A DNA stretch of 23,131 bases from Pseudomonadota bacterium (GCA_023388835.1 JAEWFK010000147.1:1-23131); one strand, 5' to 3'. Positions 8,976-16,736 are shown, counted from the stretch's first letter. Notes: generated by a model not told the origin, from the letters alone. Program-made: numbers and translations.

Positions 8976-9740
8976 ATGGAGCGCGTCTTCATCACGGGAG
9001 CGAGCAGCGGCATCGGCGCCGCGCTCGCTCTTTTCTATGCCCGGCGCGGTGCGGCTGTGGCCCTCGTGGGGCGTCGTCGCGAAACCCTTGAATCATTGGC
9101 AGCCGCTTTGCCGGGGCAGCACCCCGTCTATGCCCTCGACGTCCGTGACCGCAAAGCCTTGCACAGCGCGGCGCGCGAATTCCTGCAGGGAGGGCCGGTG
9201 GATGTGGTGATCGCCGCGGCAGGCATCAGCGTGGGCACGCTTACCGAATGCTCAGAAGACTACGATGTCTTCCGCGCCATACATGAGACCAACCTGATGG
9301 CCATGGTAGCCACCTTCGAGCCCTTCATTTCGGGCATGAAAGCCAAGGGGGGCGGGAGGCTGGTAGGCATTGCGAGCGTGGCCGGTGTACGCGGCCTTCC
9401 CGGCGCGGGCGCGTATAGCGCTTCGAAGGCGGCCGTTCGCACGTATTGCGAGAGCCTTAGAGTGGAGCTGCACGGCAGTGGCGTGCGCGTGGTGACCATC
9501 TCGCCGGGCTTCATCCGCACGCCCATGACGGCAAAAAACCCCTACCGCATGCCCTTCCTGATGCCGGTCGACGAATTTGCCGCAAAGGCTATACAACATA
9601 TCGACCGCGGAAGCCGTAGCGTGGTGATTCCGTGGCAAATGGGTATCGTGGCGGCGCTGCTGCGTACGGTTCCGGGATGGCTATATGATCGTGTCGCCGT
9701 TAAGCGCAAGCGAAAGCCGCGGCAGGGCCAGGGCGATTAG
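8976..9740 (+). CDS. SDR-family NAD(P)-dependent oxidoreductase
   Basis: This is a classical short-chain dehydrogenase/reductase of 254 residues; the substrate is unknown. The nucleotide-binding TGASSGIG lies at 7-14. VGRRR at 31-35 places arginines where NADP(H)-preferring enzymes have them. The catalytic residues are N106, S134 (IASVAG), Y147 and K151 (YSASK). The usual NNAG structural motif reads AAAG at 80-83. The C-terminus has a hydrophobic segment (MGIVAALLRTVPGWLYD) followed by a basic tail (KRKRKPR), which could let it associate with a membrane. The ATG at 8976 was chosen over much longer frames because the Rossmann fold starts right after it. The start lies only 9 bases after the hairpin behind carB, and no clear ribosome binding site is seen. 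Confidence 0.88.
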   Translation: MERVFITGASSGIGAALALFYARRGAAVALVGRRRETLESLAAALPGQHPVYALDVRDRKALHSAAREFLQGGPVDVVIAAAGISVGTLTECSEDYDVFRAIHETNLMAMVATFEPFISGMKAKGGGRLVGIASVAGVRGLPGAGAYSASKAAVRTYCESLRVELHGSGVRVVTISPGFIRTPMTAKNPYRMPFLMPVDEFAAKAIQHIDRGSRSVVIPWQMGIVAALLRTVPGWLYDRVAVKRKRKPRQGQGD

Positions 9741-9760
9741 CGACTGCGGGGGGTGGCATT

Positions 9761-10663
9761 TCATAACGCCTCGTCGACCGGATCCCTCAATAGATGATCG
9801 ACCAGCAGGCGAGCGGCCGGCGCCAGATCGGCGTAGGACTTGACCGCCAGCACAAGGTGGCGCTGGGCCCAGGTCTCTTCGAGGCCGCACATCACGAGCT
9901 TAAGGTTCGGGCCGAAAAATTCGGCGATTCTTCGGGGGACGGCGCCGATGCCCATGCCGGCCTGAATCATTCTGCATTGGGCATCGAAGCTCGTCACCTG
10001 GACCTTGCAGCGCCACGCTCGTTCATGTTCGGCGGCCGCGCGCTGGAGAAGCAGGTTGGGGTGACTGTGAGTATGCAGCCCGACATAGTCATAATCCAGG
10101 GTGTCCTTGAAATGCACCCGGCTGAAGGACGCCAGGGGATGCTCGGGCGGAGCCAGTATCACGAGCTCGTCCTTCCGGTAGTTGTGATATTCCAAATCGA
10201 TGGTGGCGATGCCGCGCGCTAGCAGTCCGATGTCGGCCTCCTGGTTGTTCACGGCTTCTGCGACGGCCAGGCTGATATGCTCCTGCAGACCGACCTGCAC
10301 CAGCGGATGCCTGTCCATGAAGCCACGCAAGTCACCCGGGAGAAACTGCACGATGCACGAGATGTTGGCGGCGATCTGCACTTGCCCGGTCACGCCGCTC
10401 GCGTAGTCACGCATCTGGAGGATTACACCGTCCAGCTGACTGAGGATGCGCTGAGCCATGTTCCGCAATGCCAGCCCTGCGGGCGTTGGAACCACGCCCT
10501 TGTTGTTGCGCACCACAAGCTGAACGCCCAGCAGCGTTTCGAGATCGCTCATCCGCTTGCTGATGGCCGCGGGCGCGATATGGGACTGCTCTGCCGCCGC
10601 AGCGATAGTGCCTCGTTCAAGCACAGTCAGGAAGAGCCTGAGAGTTTTGGGGTCGATCTTCAT
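9761..10663 (-). CDS. LysR-family transcriptional regulator
   Basis: This is a typical LysR-type regulator of 300 residues. The N-terminal winged helix-turn-helix spans about residues 3-62, with the recognition region TIAAAAEQSHIAPAAISKRM. A LysR substrate-binding domain starts near residue 88 (TGQVQIAANISC). It is divergent from the amidohydrolase and TRAP genes, the standard arrangement for a regulator controlling its neighbours in response to a pathway metabolite. The start is ATG 10663. A TTG at 10678 is also possible, adds five residues and has GGAA upstream. The gene converges with the dehydrogenase gene with only 20 bases between, where no terminator is seen. Confidence 0.93.
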   Translation of the reverse strand: MKIDPKTLRLFLTVLERGTIAAAAEQSHIAPAAISKRMSDLETLLGVQLVVRNNKGVVPTPAGLALRNMAQRILSQLDGVILQMRDYASGVTGQVQIAANISCIVQFLPGDLRGFMDRHPLVQVGLQEHISLAVAEAVNNQEADIGLLARGIATIDLEYHNYRKDELVILAPPEHPLASFSRVHFKDTLDYDYVGLHTHSHPNLLLQRAAAEHERAWRCKVQVTSFDAQCRMIQAGMGIGAVPRRIAEFFGPNLKLVMCGLEETWAQRHLVLAVKSYADLAPAARLLVDHLLRDPVDEAL

Positions 10664-10688
10664 AGCGGACGTATTCAATGTGAAATTC

Positions 10689-10738
10689 CGTGATCACGCA
10701 AGTCTTTGGCCATCACATTCTACGATGGTGCGTTCGTA
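10689..10738. promoter_or_regulatory. Candidate operator region between the LysR gene and the amidohydrolase gene
   Basis: Two perfect dyads lie in the 146-base divergent gap. CGTGATCACG at 10689-10698 is a 10-base palindrome. TACGA at 10721-10725 and TCGTA at 10734-10738 form an inverted repeat spaced by 8 bases, a size close to LysR boxes (dyads with a T-N11-A core), although the strict T-N11-A spacing is not met. Binding by the LysR protein encoded next door is inferred. Confidence 0.4.
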
Positions 10739-10798
10739 AAAGGTCGCTGTACTGCCGTGGAGACAGAGTGTGACAATCCTCCGATTCGACAAGGTTGC

Positions 10799-10803
10799 GG
10801 AGG
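10799..10803 (+). promoter_or_regulatory. Ribosome binding site deciding the amidohydrolase start
   Basis: GGAGG abuts an ATG at 10804 and is too close to serve it. It stands six bases before the ATG at 10810, which is the ideal distance. Confidence 0.7.
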
Positions 10804-10809
10804 ATGAGC

Positions 10810-11439
10810 ATGCGCGATGAGGCAAACATCAAGGGCGGGTTCAGCGGCGAGCTGAGCTATGGAGAGCGGCCGACGCTGCTGGTGATCGACTTTCAGCGGG
10901 GATTCACCGAGCAGGCTCTCAGCCCGTTGGCGTCGAATTGCGACGCCCAAATTGACAAGACCAATGAGTTGATACGCGCCATTCGCGGCGTGGGGACGAT
11001 CATCTATACGATCATCGGCTACGACGCCAACTTCATCGACACCGGGCTATGGGCCAAGAAAGCTGTTTCACTCCGCACCCTGGTGCGAGGAACGCCGGCA
11101 TGCGAACTGGACCCGCGGCTCGAATACGACGCGTCCCAGGACATCATTCTGTACAAGAGCCAGGCGTCTGCGTTCTATGGCACGCCACTGAGCGCGATTC
11201 TGGCGTCCAATCGCACGGACACGCTCATCGTGGCAGGTGCCACCACCAGCGGATGCGTGCGTGCAAGTGTGGTCGATGCCATGCAAAACGGCTACGCGCC
11301 GTTCGTGGCCATGGATTGCGTGGCCGACCGATCGGCGGCGCAGCATCAGAGCAATCTCATCGACATGGCGAGCAAGTACGGCGAAGTGCATGACAACACC
11401 CGACTTGTTTCGTACCTGCACAGCCTAGCCCGGCGCTAA
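10810..11439 (+). CDS. Isochorismatase-fold amidohydrolase, maleamate amidohydrolase (NicF)/N-carbamoylsarcosine amidase-like
   Basis: This is a cytoplasmic cysteine hydrolase of 209 residues with the family catalytic triad D27 (VIDFQRGF), K116 (LYKSQASAF) and C149 (GATTSGCVRAS). The middle part (GLWAKKA, then KSQASAFYGTPL) and the end (LIDMASKYGEV) resemble what I recall of maleamate amidohydrolase NicF and N-carbamoylsarcosine amidase rather than true isochorismatases. The likely reaction is release of ammonia from a small amide or carbamoyl acid; the exact substrate is unknown. It is the first gene of the block opposite the LysR gene, 45 bases before the TRAP binding-protein gene, so hydrolysis of an imported amide is the simplest role. 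A nicotinamidase-like role is less likely. Confidence 0.85.
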   Translation: MRDEANIKGGFSGELSYGERPTLLVIDFQRGFTEQALSPLASNCDAQIDKTNELIRAIRGVGTIIYTIIGYDANFIDTGLWAKKAVSLRTLVRGTPACELDPRLEYDASQDIILYKSQASAFYGTPLSAILASNRTDTLIVAGATTSGCVRASVVDAMQNGYAPFVAMDCVADRSAAQHQSNLIDMASKYGEVHDNTRLVSYLHSLARR

Positions 11440-11473
11440 GTGTGTCGGGTCAGATTTAGAACAATATATCCTC

Positions 11474-11478
11474 AGGAG
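11474..11478 (+). promoter_or_regulatory. Ribosome binding site deciding the DctP start
   Basis: AGGAG abuts an ATG at 11479 but stands six bases before the ATG at 11485, which begins a proper signal peptide. This repeats the layout seen at the amidohydrolase start. Confidence 0.7.
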
Positions 11479-11484
11479 ATGACC

Positions 11485-12492
11485 ATGAAAATCAAGCGTT
11501 TTTTCGGTAGCGTGCTCGCATGCGCCTTGTTCGGCGCCTCGGCCAACGCTGCAGCACAGAAGACCCACGAGCTGACGTTCTCGACCTATCTGCCGCCGGC
11601 CTACGAGTATGCCTGGAAGCCAGTCGAAAACTTCGTGAAGAAGGTCGAGGAGCGCAGTGAGGGACGGGTAAAAATCAACGTCTTTCACTCAGCACAACTG
11701 TTTGACGGTTACGAAGAGCTCCCCGCGTTGTCACGCGGGGATATCGATATCGCCAACATGACGTCTACCTATCCGAGCGGTACGGTGCCGGCACTGAGTG
11801 TCTTTACACTGCCTTTCCTGTTCGATAGCACCGATCACCTCAAGCGGGCTCTGGATGCCGGCCTGTTCGATCTCGGTGTTGCCGACGAGATGAAGAATCA
11901 GCATGACGCCATCGTGCTGGGATACGCACCTTGGGATCCTTATGAGTTCTATTCCCGCCGCACGCCCTTGAAAACTGGCGAAGACGTTAAAGGCAAGGTC
12001 TGGGCTTCCACTGGTTCCATCGACGCGCAGGCAATTCAGGCGTTGGGTGGTTCTCCCACCAGCCTGCCTTCTTCCGAACTCTACCTCTCCTTCGACCGGG
12101 GCGTGATCGACGCCACGCCGCGCCCTTTGCTGACCGGCATGGGCCGTACGCTTTATGAAGTCGCCAAGCATATTTCCCTGGTGAACTTCGGGCTCGATAT
12201 TTCTCTGCTGGCCATCAACCGCCAGAAGTGGGAATCGCTGCCGGAAGACATCCAGCAGATCATTATGCAGGCTGCGAAGGAGCGTGACGAAGAGCAGCTG
12301 GCGCTTGTGAAGGCCTTCATCACGGATTCCCTGAAAAAGTATGAGTCGCACGGTGTTGAAATCCACCGGGTGGCACCCGAGGAAATCGAGAAGATGCGCG
12401 CCCAGACCCGGCCGGTCATTGACGAGTGGGTCAAGACCGTCGACAACGGCGAGGCCTATCTGAAACTTGTCAACGAAACGCGCAACCCCTGA
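11485..12492 (+). CDS. TRAP transporter substrate-binding protein, DctP family
   Basis: This is the periplasmic solute receptor of a tripartite ATP-independent transporter, 335 residues. A Sec signal peptide (MKIKRFFGSVLACALFGASANAAA) leads into HELTFSTYLPPAYEYAWKPVENF. Later the family-type stretches LPFLFDSTDHLKRAL and GGSPTSLPSSELYLSFDRGVIDA appear. In most DctP proteins the segment after LKG reads K-[IV]-R, and that arginine binds the ligand carboxylate. Here it reads GKVWASTGS, with W173 where arginine is expected. The ligand may therefore not be bound as a classical carboxylate, or binding may be reorganised. The gene follows the amidohydrolase gene by 45 bases and is separated from dctQ by a 112-base gap with a possible attenuator. 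Confidence 0.93.
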   Translation: MKIKRFFGSVLACALFGASANAAAQKTHELTFSTYLPPAYEYAWKPVENFVKKVEERSEGRVKINVFHSAQLFDGYEELPALSRGDIDIANMTSTYPSGTVPALSVFTLPFLFDSTDHLKRALDAGLFDLGVADEMKNQHDAIVLGYAPWDPYEFYSRRTPLKTGEDVKGKVWASTGSIDAQAIQALGGSPTSLPSSELYLSFDRGVIDATPRPLLTGMGRTLYEVAKHISLVNFGLDISLLAINRQKWESLPEDIQQIIMQAAKERDEEQLALVKAFITDSLKKYESHGVEIHRVAPEEIEKMRAQTRPVIDEWVKTVDNGEAYLKLVNETRNP

Positions 12493-12547
12493 ACGCAGAT
12501 GCCGCAATCCCCATGAATCGGCGCCTTTGAGCTAATCGCGGTTGAGG

Positions 12548-12591
12548 CCGCAGCCCATGTTCAACGGCCCGTAGGGTTTGCGGCGTTTTTT
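12548..12591 (+). terminator. Possible weak terminator/attenuator between the DctP and DctQ genes
   Basis: CCGCA at 12548-12552 can pair with TGCGG at 12579-12583, helped by CCC 12554-12556 and GGG 12574-12576, followed by six Ts at 12586-12591. The loop is large, so the structure is weak. Partial termination here would give more DctP than membrane components, as is common for binding-protein transporters. Confidence 0.3.
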
Positions 12592-12604
12592 GATCGAGGA
12601 ACTC

Positions 12605-13123
12605 ATGAGCCGCCTATTACGACTATATGGGCGATCTGTGGACGGCGTGAATTCGTGCGCCGTTTTTTTATCCCAGATCGCGCTGCTGATACTGATGCTG
12701 GTGACGACCTATGCAGTCGTCGCGCGCTATTTCTTTCGCAGTCCCAGCATCTACGCCACCGAAGTTTGTGTTTATCTGCTGCTGGTATGCACCTGGTTTT
12801 CGGTGGGCTACATACACCGCCAGGGTCGCCATGTACGGGTAGAGGTCTTTCTGAACATACTCGGCCCAAAGGGTCAGCGCGTCGCCAACTTCGTGTCGGG
12901 GCTGTGCATTCTGGGCTTCTGCGCCGTGCTGGTGTGGGCGGGCTACATGGTCGCTGAAACGGCCTTGCTGCGGAACTACCGTTCAACCTCCGTGTTGCGG
13001 TTTCCCTTGTGGATCACGTACGGTCTGATTCCGGTCGGCGGACTCCTGCTCGGACTGACCGCCATCCAGAGGCTCCTTCTGCCGGAAGCGGATATGCAAT
13101 CTGAGCAGGAAAAGGAATTCTGA
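12605..13123 (+). CDS. TRAP transporter small membrane subunit, DctQ family
   Basis: This is the small four-helix inner-membrane subunit, 172 residues, which joins DctM to form the transporter. Hydrophobic segments are visible at about residues 20-45 (FLSQIALLILMLVTTYAVV), 55-75 (ATEVCVYLLLVCTWFSVGYI), 93-118 and 135-160. The basic loop HRQGRHVRVEVF is typical of DctQ. The ATG at 12605 is preferred over a TTG at 12578 because GAGGA at 12596-12600 precedes it at the right distance. DctM starts two bases after the stop. Confidence 0.9.
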   Translation: MSRLLRLYGRSVDGVNSCAVFLSQIALLILMLVTTYAVVARYFFRSPSIYATEVCVYLLLVCTWFSVGYIHRQGRHVRVEVFLNILGPKGQRVANFVSGLCILGFCAVLVWAGYMVAETALLRNYRSTSVLRFPLWITYGLIPVGGLLLGLTAIQRLLLPEADMQSEQEKEF

Positions 13124-13125
13124 TC

Positions 13126-14424
13126 ATGGACCCATGGATGATATTCACGGCCATCATGGTTTCGTTCGCCGTGCTGATGGTGATCGGTACCCCCATTTTT
13201 GCGGCGCTGGGTGTGTCCAGTGTCGCCGGCATCTTGTTGCATTCCGGCTGGAACGGTCTGCAAGTGATTCCGCCGACTTTGCAACGCGGCATGGCGAGCT
13301 ACTCGCTCATTGCGATTCCGCTGTTCATCCTGATGGGTGAGGTCATCGCCCGGACGTCGATTGGCGGCCGCCTCTACCAGCTGTTTTACTTGCTGACCAG
13401 CCGGCTGCCTGGCGGGCTGGGCATTGCCAGCGTCGGTAGCTCGGCGGTATTCGGCGCGATGAGCGGCGTCAGCGTGGCAGGTGCAGCCACCATCGGCCGA
13501 TTCGCAATCCCCGAAATGTTGAAGCGAGGTTATGACCCGGGCTTGTCGGGCGGCGCCATTGCCGCAGCAGGCGCCCTGGCGCTGCTGATACCCCCTAGCA
13601 TTGGTTTTGTGCTGTATGGCGAGATTGCGGACCAGTCGATCGGCAAGCTCTTCATTGCAGCGCTGTTACCGGCGGCGCTGGTCATTGCACTGATGATTCT
13701 GTATATCGTCGGGCTCAGCATCGTCAAGCCAGAACTTGCCCCGCGACAGAAAGAGCAGGTGTCGGTGCGCGCTATTTTTTATGCGCTCAAGGATATCTGG
13801 AGCGTCATCCTCTTGATCTTTTTGGTCATTGGAACGATCTACCTGGGTGTCGCCACCCCCACTGAAGCGGCGGCCATCGGCGCTGCGGGAGCGTTTTTAA
13901 TTGCGCTGGTGTATCGCGAACTGAATTTCGCCGGGGTCTGCGCAATTCTGCGCTCGACCGTTGTCACCAGCGGCATGATTCTGCTGATTCTGGCTTCCGC
14001 GTTGTTGTTCGGCTATATCATGACGCGGCTGATGATGCCCCAGAAACTGGTGGCGTTGATCTCTGCGTCGTCGCAGCCGGAATGGGTGATCTTGTTGATG
14101 ATACTGATCTTCCTGGTCATCATCGGCATGTTTCTGGATATTGTCTCGCTTATCCTCATTACGACGCCGATCCTTCTTCCCGTCGTGGTCACTCTTGGGT
14201 ACGACCCCATATGGTTCGGCGTGATCATGATCATCACGTGCGAAATGGCATGCATCACCCCTCCGGTGGGGCTGAATCTCTATGTCATCAAGGGGATAGC
14301 GCCACAGATCACCTTGCGGCAGATCACGATGGGCGCCTTGCCATTCGTGGGAGTGGAAGTCCTGGCGATCGTGATTCTCACCATCTTCCCCGCGATCGCG
14401 CTCTGGTTGCCGAGCATTATGTGA
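13126..14424 (+). CDS. TRAP transporter large permease subunit, DctM family
   Basis: This is the large polytopic subunit that couples uptake to a cation gradient, usually sodium. It has 432 residues with about 11-12 hydrophobic segments. Family signatures include ALLIPPSIGFVLYGEIADQS, LFIAALLPAALV, GVATPTEAAAIGA and CEMACITPPVGLNLYVIKG. All expected parts of DctM are present and unbroken. Its start is two bases from the dctQ stop, so the two are co-translated. A strong intrinsic terminator lies 44 bases after the stop. Confidence 0.96.
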   Translation: MDPWMIFTAIMVSFAVLMVIGTPIFAALGVSSVAGILLHSGWNGLQVIPPTLQRGMASYSLIAIPLFILMGEVIARTSIGGRLYQLFYLLTSRLPGGLGIASVGSSAVFGAMSGVSVAGAATIGRFAIPEMLKRGYDPGLSGGAIAAAGALALLIPPSIGFVLYGEIADQSIGKLFIAALLPAALVIALMILYIVGLSIVKPELAPRQKEQVSVRAIFYALKDIWSVILLIFLVIGTIYLGVATPTEAAAIGAAGAFLIALVYRELNFAGVCAILRSTVVTSGMILLILASALLFGYIMTRLMMPQKLVALISASSQPEWVILLMILIFLVIIGMFLDIVSLILITTPILLPVVVTLGYDPIWFGVIMIITCEMACITPPVGLNLYVIKGIAPQITLRQITMGALPFVGVEVLAIVILTIFPAIALWLPSIM

Positions 14425-14467
14425 CGCGTCGCTAGAGGAGAGTCGGCCCCTTCGAGTCGCCTTTCAG

Positions 14468-14502
14468 CGCCCGCCCGGATACGCGTTCGTGCGGGCGTTT
14501 TT
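14468..14502 (+). terminator. Intrinsic terminator after the TRAP genes
   Basis: CGCCCGC at 14468-14474 pairs perfectly with GCGGGCG at 14491-14497. An inner ACG/CGT pair helps, and TTTTT follows directly. It should end the amidohydrolase-TRAP transcript before the leuCD-like genes. Confidence 0.8.
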
Positions 14503-14575
14503 CATGGTGCATGCGATTGCAGGAATCCCTGCGTCGGTGCTCGTATAAGGTGAGGGTACCGTCATGCTTGATTGC

Positions 14576-14605
14576 TTTACAGCGTTTCGGTCCGACTGAC
14601 AGAAT
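14576..14605 (+). promoter_or_regulatory. Weak candidate promoter of the leuCD-like pair
   Basis: TTTACA at 14576-14581 and CAGAAT at 14600-14605 are spaced by 18 bases, a tolerable sigma-70 match located between the terminator and the leuC-like start. A promoter is expected here because of the terminator upstream, but the match itself is modest. Confidence 0.3.
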
Positions 14606-14639
14606 TCGTTTTCAGAGTCTTTACGTATGAGGTAGCACA

Positions 14640-16061
14640 ATGCAAGGCTCCAGCGGAAACACGCCCCGGACACTGTTCGCCAAGCTTTGGGACAGCCATG
14701 TGGTGAAGCCCTATGATGCGCAGCGGGATCTGCTGTACATCGACCGCCATTTGGTCTATGAAGTGACCAGTCCACAGGCATTCGAAGGGTTGCGCCTGCG
14801 CGGGTTGCGCCCCTGGCGCGCGGAAACCGTATTGGCCACTGCCGACCACAATGTGCCAACGACGGACAGGCATCTCGGTGTGCGCGACACCTTGGCGAAA
14901 GACCAGATCCAACAGCTTTCCGAGAACTGCCGTGAATTCGGCATCCGGGAATTTCCGCTGGGCGACGTCCGCCAGGGCATCATCCATGTCATCGGGCCGG
15001 AGCAGGGCGCGACACTGCCCGGCATGAGCATCGTGGCGGGCGACTCCCATACCAGTACGCATGGGGCTTTTGCCGCGCTGGCTTTCGGCGTGGGCACTTC
15101 CGAGGTCGAGCATGTTCTCGCCACTCAATGCCTCGCGGTGCAGCGGCTCAAGACCATGCGCATCACGGTCACGGGATCGCTGTCCGAGAACGTGACTGCA
15201 AAAGATCTGATCCTGCACATCATCCGTTTGCTGGGCGTGGACGGCGCGATTCAACATGCGATTGAGTTCGCTGGCGATGCTGTAAGCGCCTTGTCCATGG
15301 AAGCGCGCATGACACTGTGCAACATGGCTATCGAAGCCGGCGCCCGGGTGGGCCTGGTCGCCGTGGACGAGCGCACCGTCGATTATCTGTGTGGCCGCCC
15401 CGATGCGCCCTCTGGGGAGGATTGGGAACATGCGGTGGCCTACTGGCGCACCTTGGTCAGCGATCCGGATTCGGTTTTCGACAAGGAAATCAGCATCCGG
15501 GGCGAAGACGTCGTCTCCATGGTCACGTGGGGCACTTCGCCTGATATGTCTGTCTCGCTTGACGACTGCGTACCTGGCCCGGATGCCTTGCAGAACGCCA
15601 CCCAGCGCGCCGGCGCTCTCAGGGCCTTGCAATACATGAAGCTGACCCCCGGCACGCCGCTACGTCAGATCAGGGTCGATAAGGTCTTCATCGGCTCGTG
15701 CACCAACGCGCGTATCGAGGATCTACGCGCGGCGGCCAAGGTGGTGGCCGGCAAGCGGGTTGCGGCCTCCGTAAGGCAGGCCTTGGTGGTGCCCGGGTCC
15801 GGCCTGGTCAGGAAGCAGGGCGAGGCGGAAGGTCTTGACCGGGTGTTTCGCGAGGCAGGTTTCGAATGGCGGGAACCTGGCTGTTCCATGTGTCTGGGCA
15901 TGAATGATGATCGCCTTTCAGAAGGCGAACGCTGTGCCTCGACATCCAACCGCAACTTCGAAGGCCGGCAGGGGGCAGGCGGCATGAGCCATCTTGTCAG
16001 CCCGGCCGTGGCGGCAGCCACCGCGATTGCGGGCCGTTTTGCGCACCCTGACGAGGTCTGA
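14640..16061 (+). CDS. LeuC-like [4Fe-4S] hydro-lyase/isomerase large subunit
   Basis: This large subunit is of the aconitase superfamily, LeuC type, 473 residues. It has YIDRHLVYEVTSPQAF (33-48), DHNV (69-72), GDSHTSTHGAF (134-144), the FeS ligands C354 (IGSCTNARIEDLR), C415 and C418 (PGCSMCLGMN), and the late stretch CASTSNRNFEGRQG. All match 3-isopropylmalate dehydratase closely. However, no leuB or leuA is adjacent, and the gene sits in a LysR/amidohydrolase/TRAP block. It could be a paralogue acting on another 2-hydroxy or unsaturated diacid (maleate hydratase and dimethylmalate or citraconate hydro-lyases are LeuCD-like), or it could be the cell's only leuC. The ribosome binding site GAGG at 14629-14632 fits the ATG. 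The stop directly abuts the leuD-like start. Confidence 0.88.
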   Translation: MQGSSGNTPRTLFAKLWDSHVVKPYDAQRDLLYIDRHLVYEVTSPQAFEGLRLRGLRPWRAETVLATADHNVPTTDRHLGVRDTLAKDQIQQLSENCREFGIREFPLGDVRQGIIHVIGPEQGATLPGMSIVAGDSHTSTHGAFAALAFGVGTSEVEHVLATQCLAVQRLKTMRITVTGSLSENVTAKDLILHIIRLLGVDGAIQHAIEFAGDAVSALSMEARMTLCNMAIEAGARVGLVAVDERTVDYLCGRPDAPSGEDWEHAVAYWRTLVSDPDSVFDKEISIRGEDVVSMVTWGTSPDMSVSLDDCVPGPDALQNATQRAGALRALQYMKLTPGTPLRQIRVDKVFIGSCTNARIEDLRAAAKVVAGKRVAASVRQALVVPGSGLVRKQGEAEGLDRVFREAGFEWREPGCSMCLGMNDDRLSEGERCASTSNRNFEGRQGAGGMSHLVSPAVAAATAIAGRFAHPDEV

Positions 16062-16736
16062 ATGCAACCGTTCACCGTTTTGAAATCGTGTGCCGTCCCC
16101 TTGGATCTCGCCAACGTGGATACCGACGCACTGATGCCCAAGCAGTTCATGAAAACCATCAAGCGCACGGGTTTGGGAGACTACCTGTTCGACGCCTGGC
16201 GCCATGCGGATCCAGGCTATCCCGGCAAGCCCGCCCACGAGCGGACTCCGAACCCGGATTTTCCCTTGAATCGCCCCGAGTATGCCGGCGCGCAGATCCT
16301 GCTGGGACGAGAGAATTTCGGTTGCGGCTCCAGCCGCGAGCATGCCTGCTGGGCGCTGGCTGATTATGGGATCCGCGCCGTCATTGCTCCGAGCTTCGCC
16401 GACATTTTCCATAACAACTGCTTCAAGAATGGCCTGTTGCCCATTGTGCTGGAAGCGCAGCATATCGACGAATTGTTCGCAAGCCTGCGCAAGCAGCCCC
16501 GACAGCACTGGGAAATCGACCTACCTGCTCAACTGGTGCGTACGCAGGACGGTCGATCCTTCGCTTTCGAGATCGATGAATACCGCAAGCACTGCCTCAT
16601 CGAGGCCCTGGACGATGTGAGCATCACCCTGCAGTCGGCAGGGGAAATCCGCGAGTACGAAGCGCGGCGCAAAGCATCGGAGCCCTGGCTTTTCAAGGGC
16701 GACCGATGCCGGGAGCCCGGGCGGGTTGTGGAGTGA
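16062..16736 (+). CDS. LeuD-like hydro-lyase/isomerase small subunit
   Basis: This is the small swivelling subunit that pairs with the LeuC-like protein, 224 residues, somewhat longer than the usual 200-216. It shows NVDTDALMPKQFMK (18-31), RTGLGDYLF, and LLGRENFGCGSSREHACWAL (80-99). In LeuD proteins I know, the last motif reads SREHAPWAL; here the proline is C96. The segment HADPGYPGKPAHERTPNP (48-65) is also longer than usual, and there is an extended C-terminus (LFKGDRCREPGRVVE). These changes lie around the substrate-side loops and support a substrate other than isopropylmalate, without proving it. The gene starts with zero spacing after leuC and converges with the phosphatase gene. Confidence 0.87.
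   Translation: MQPFTVLKSCAVPLDLANVDTDALMPKQFMKTIKRTGLGDYLFDAWRHADPGYPGKPAHERTPNPDFPLNRPEYAGAQILLGRENFGCGSSREHACWALADYGIRAVIAPSFADIFHNNCFKNGLLPIVLEAQHIDELFASLRKQPRQHWEIDLPAQLVRTQDGRSFAFEIDEYRKHCLIEALDDVSITLQSAGEIREYEARRKASEPWLFKGDRCREPGRVVE

Noticed and set aside
14464..14859. Minus-strand open frame across the leuC-like start
   Set aside because: It runs through the intrinsic terminator and over the leuC-like start, has Arg/Ala/Pro-rich composition and shows no recognisable domain.
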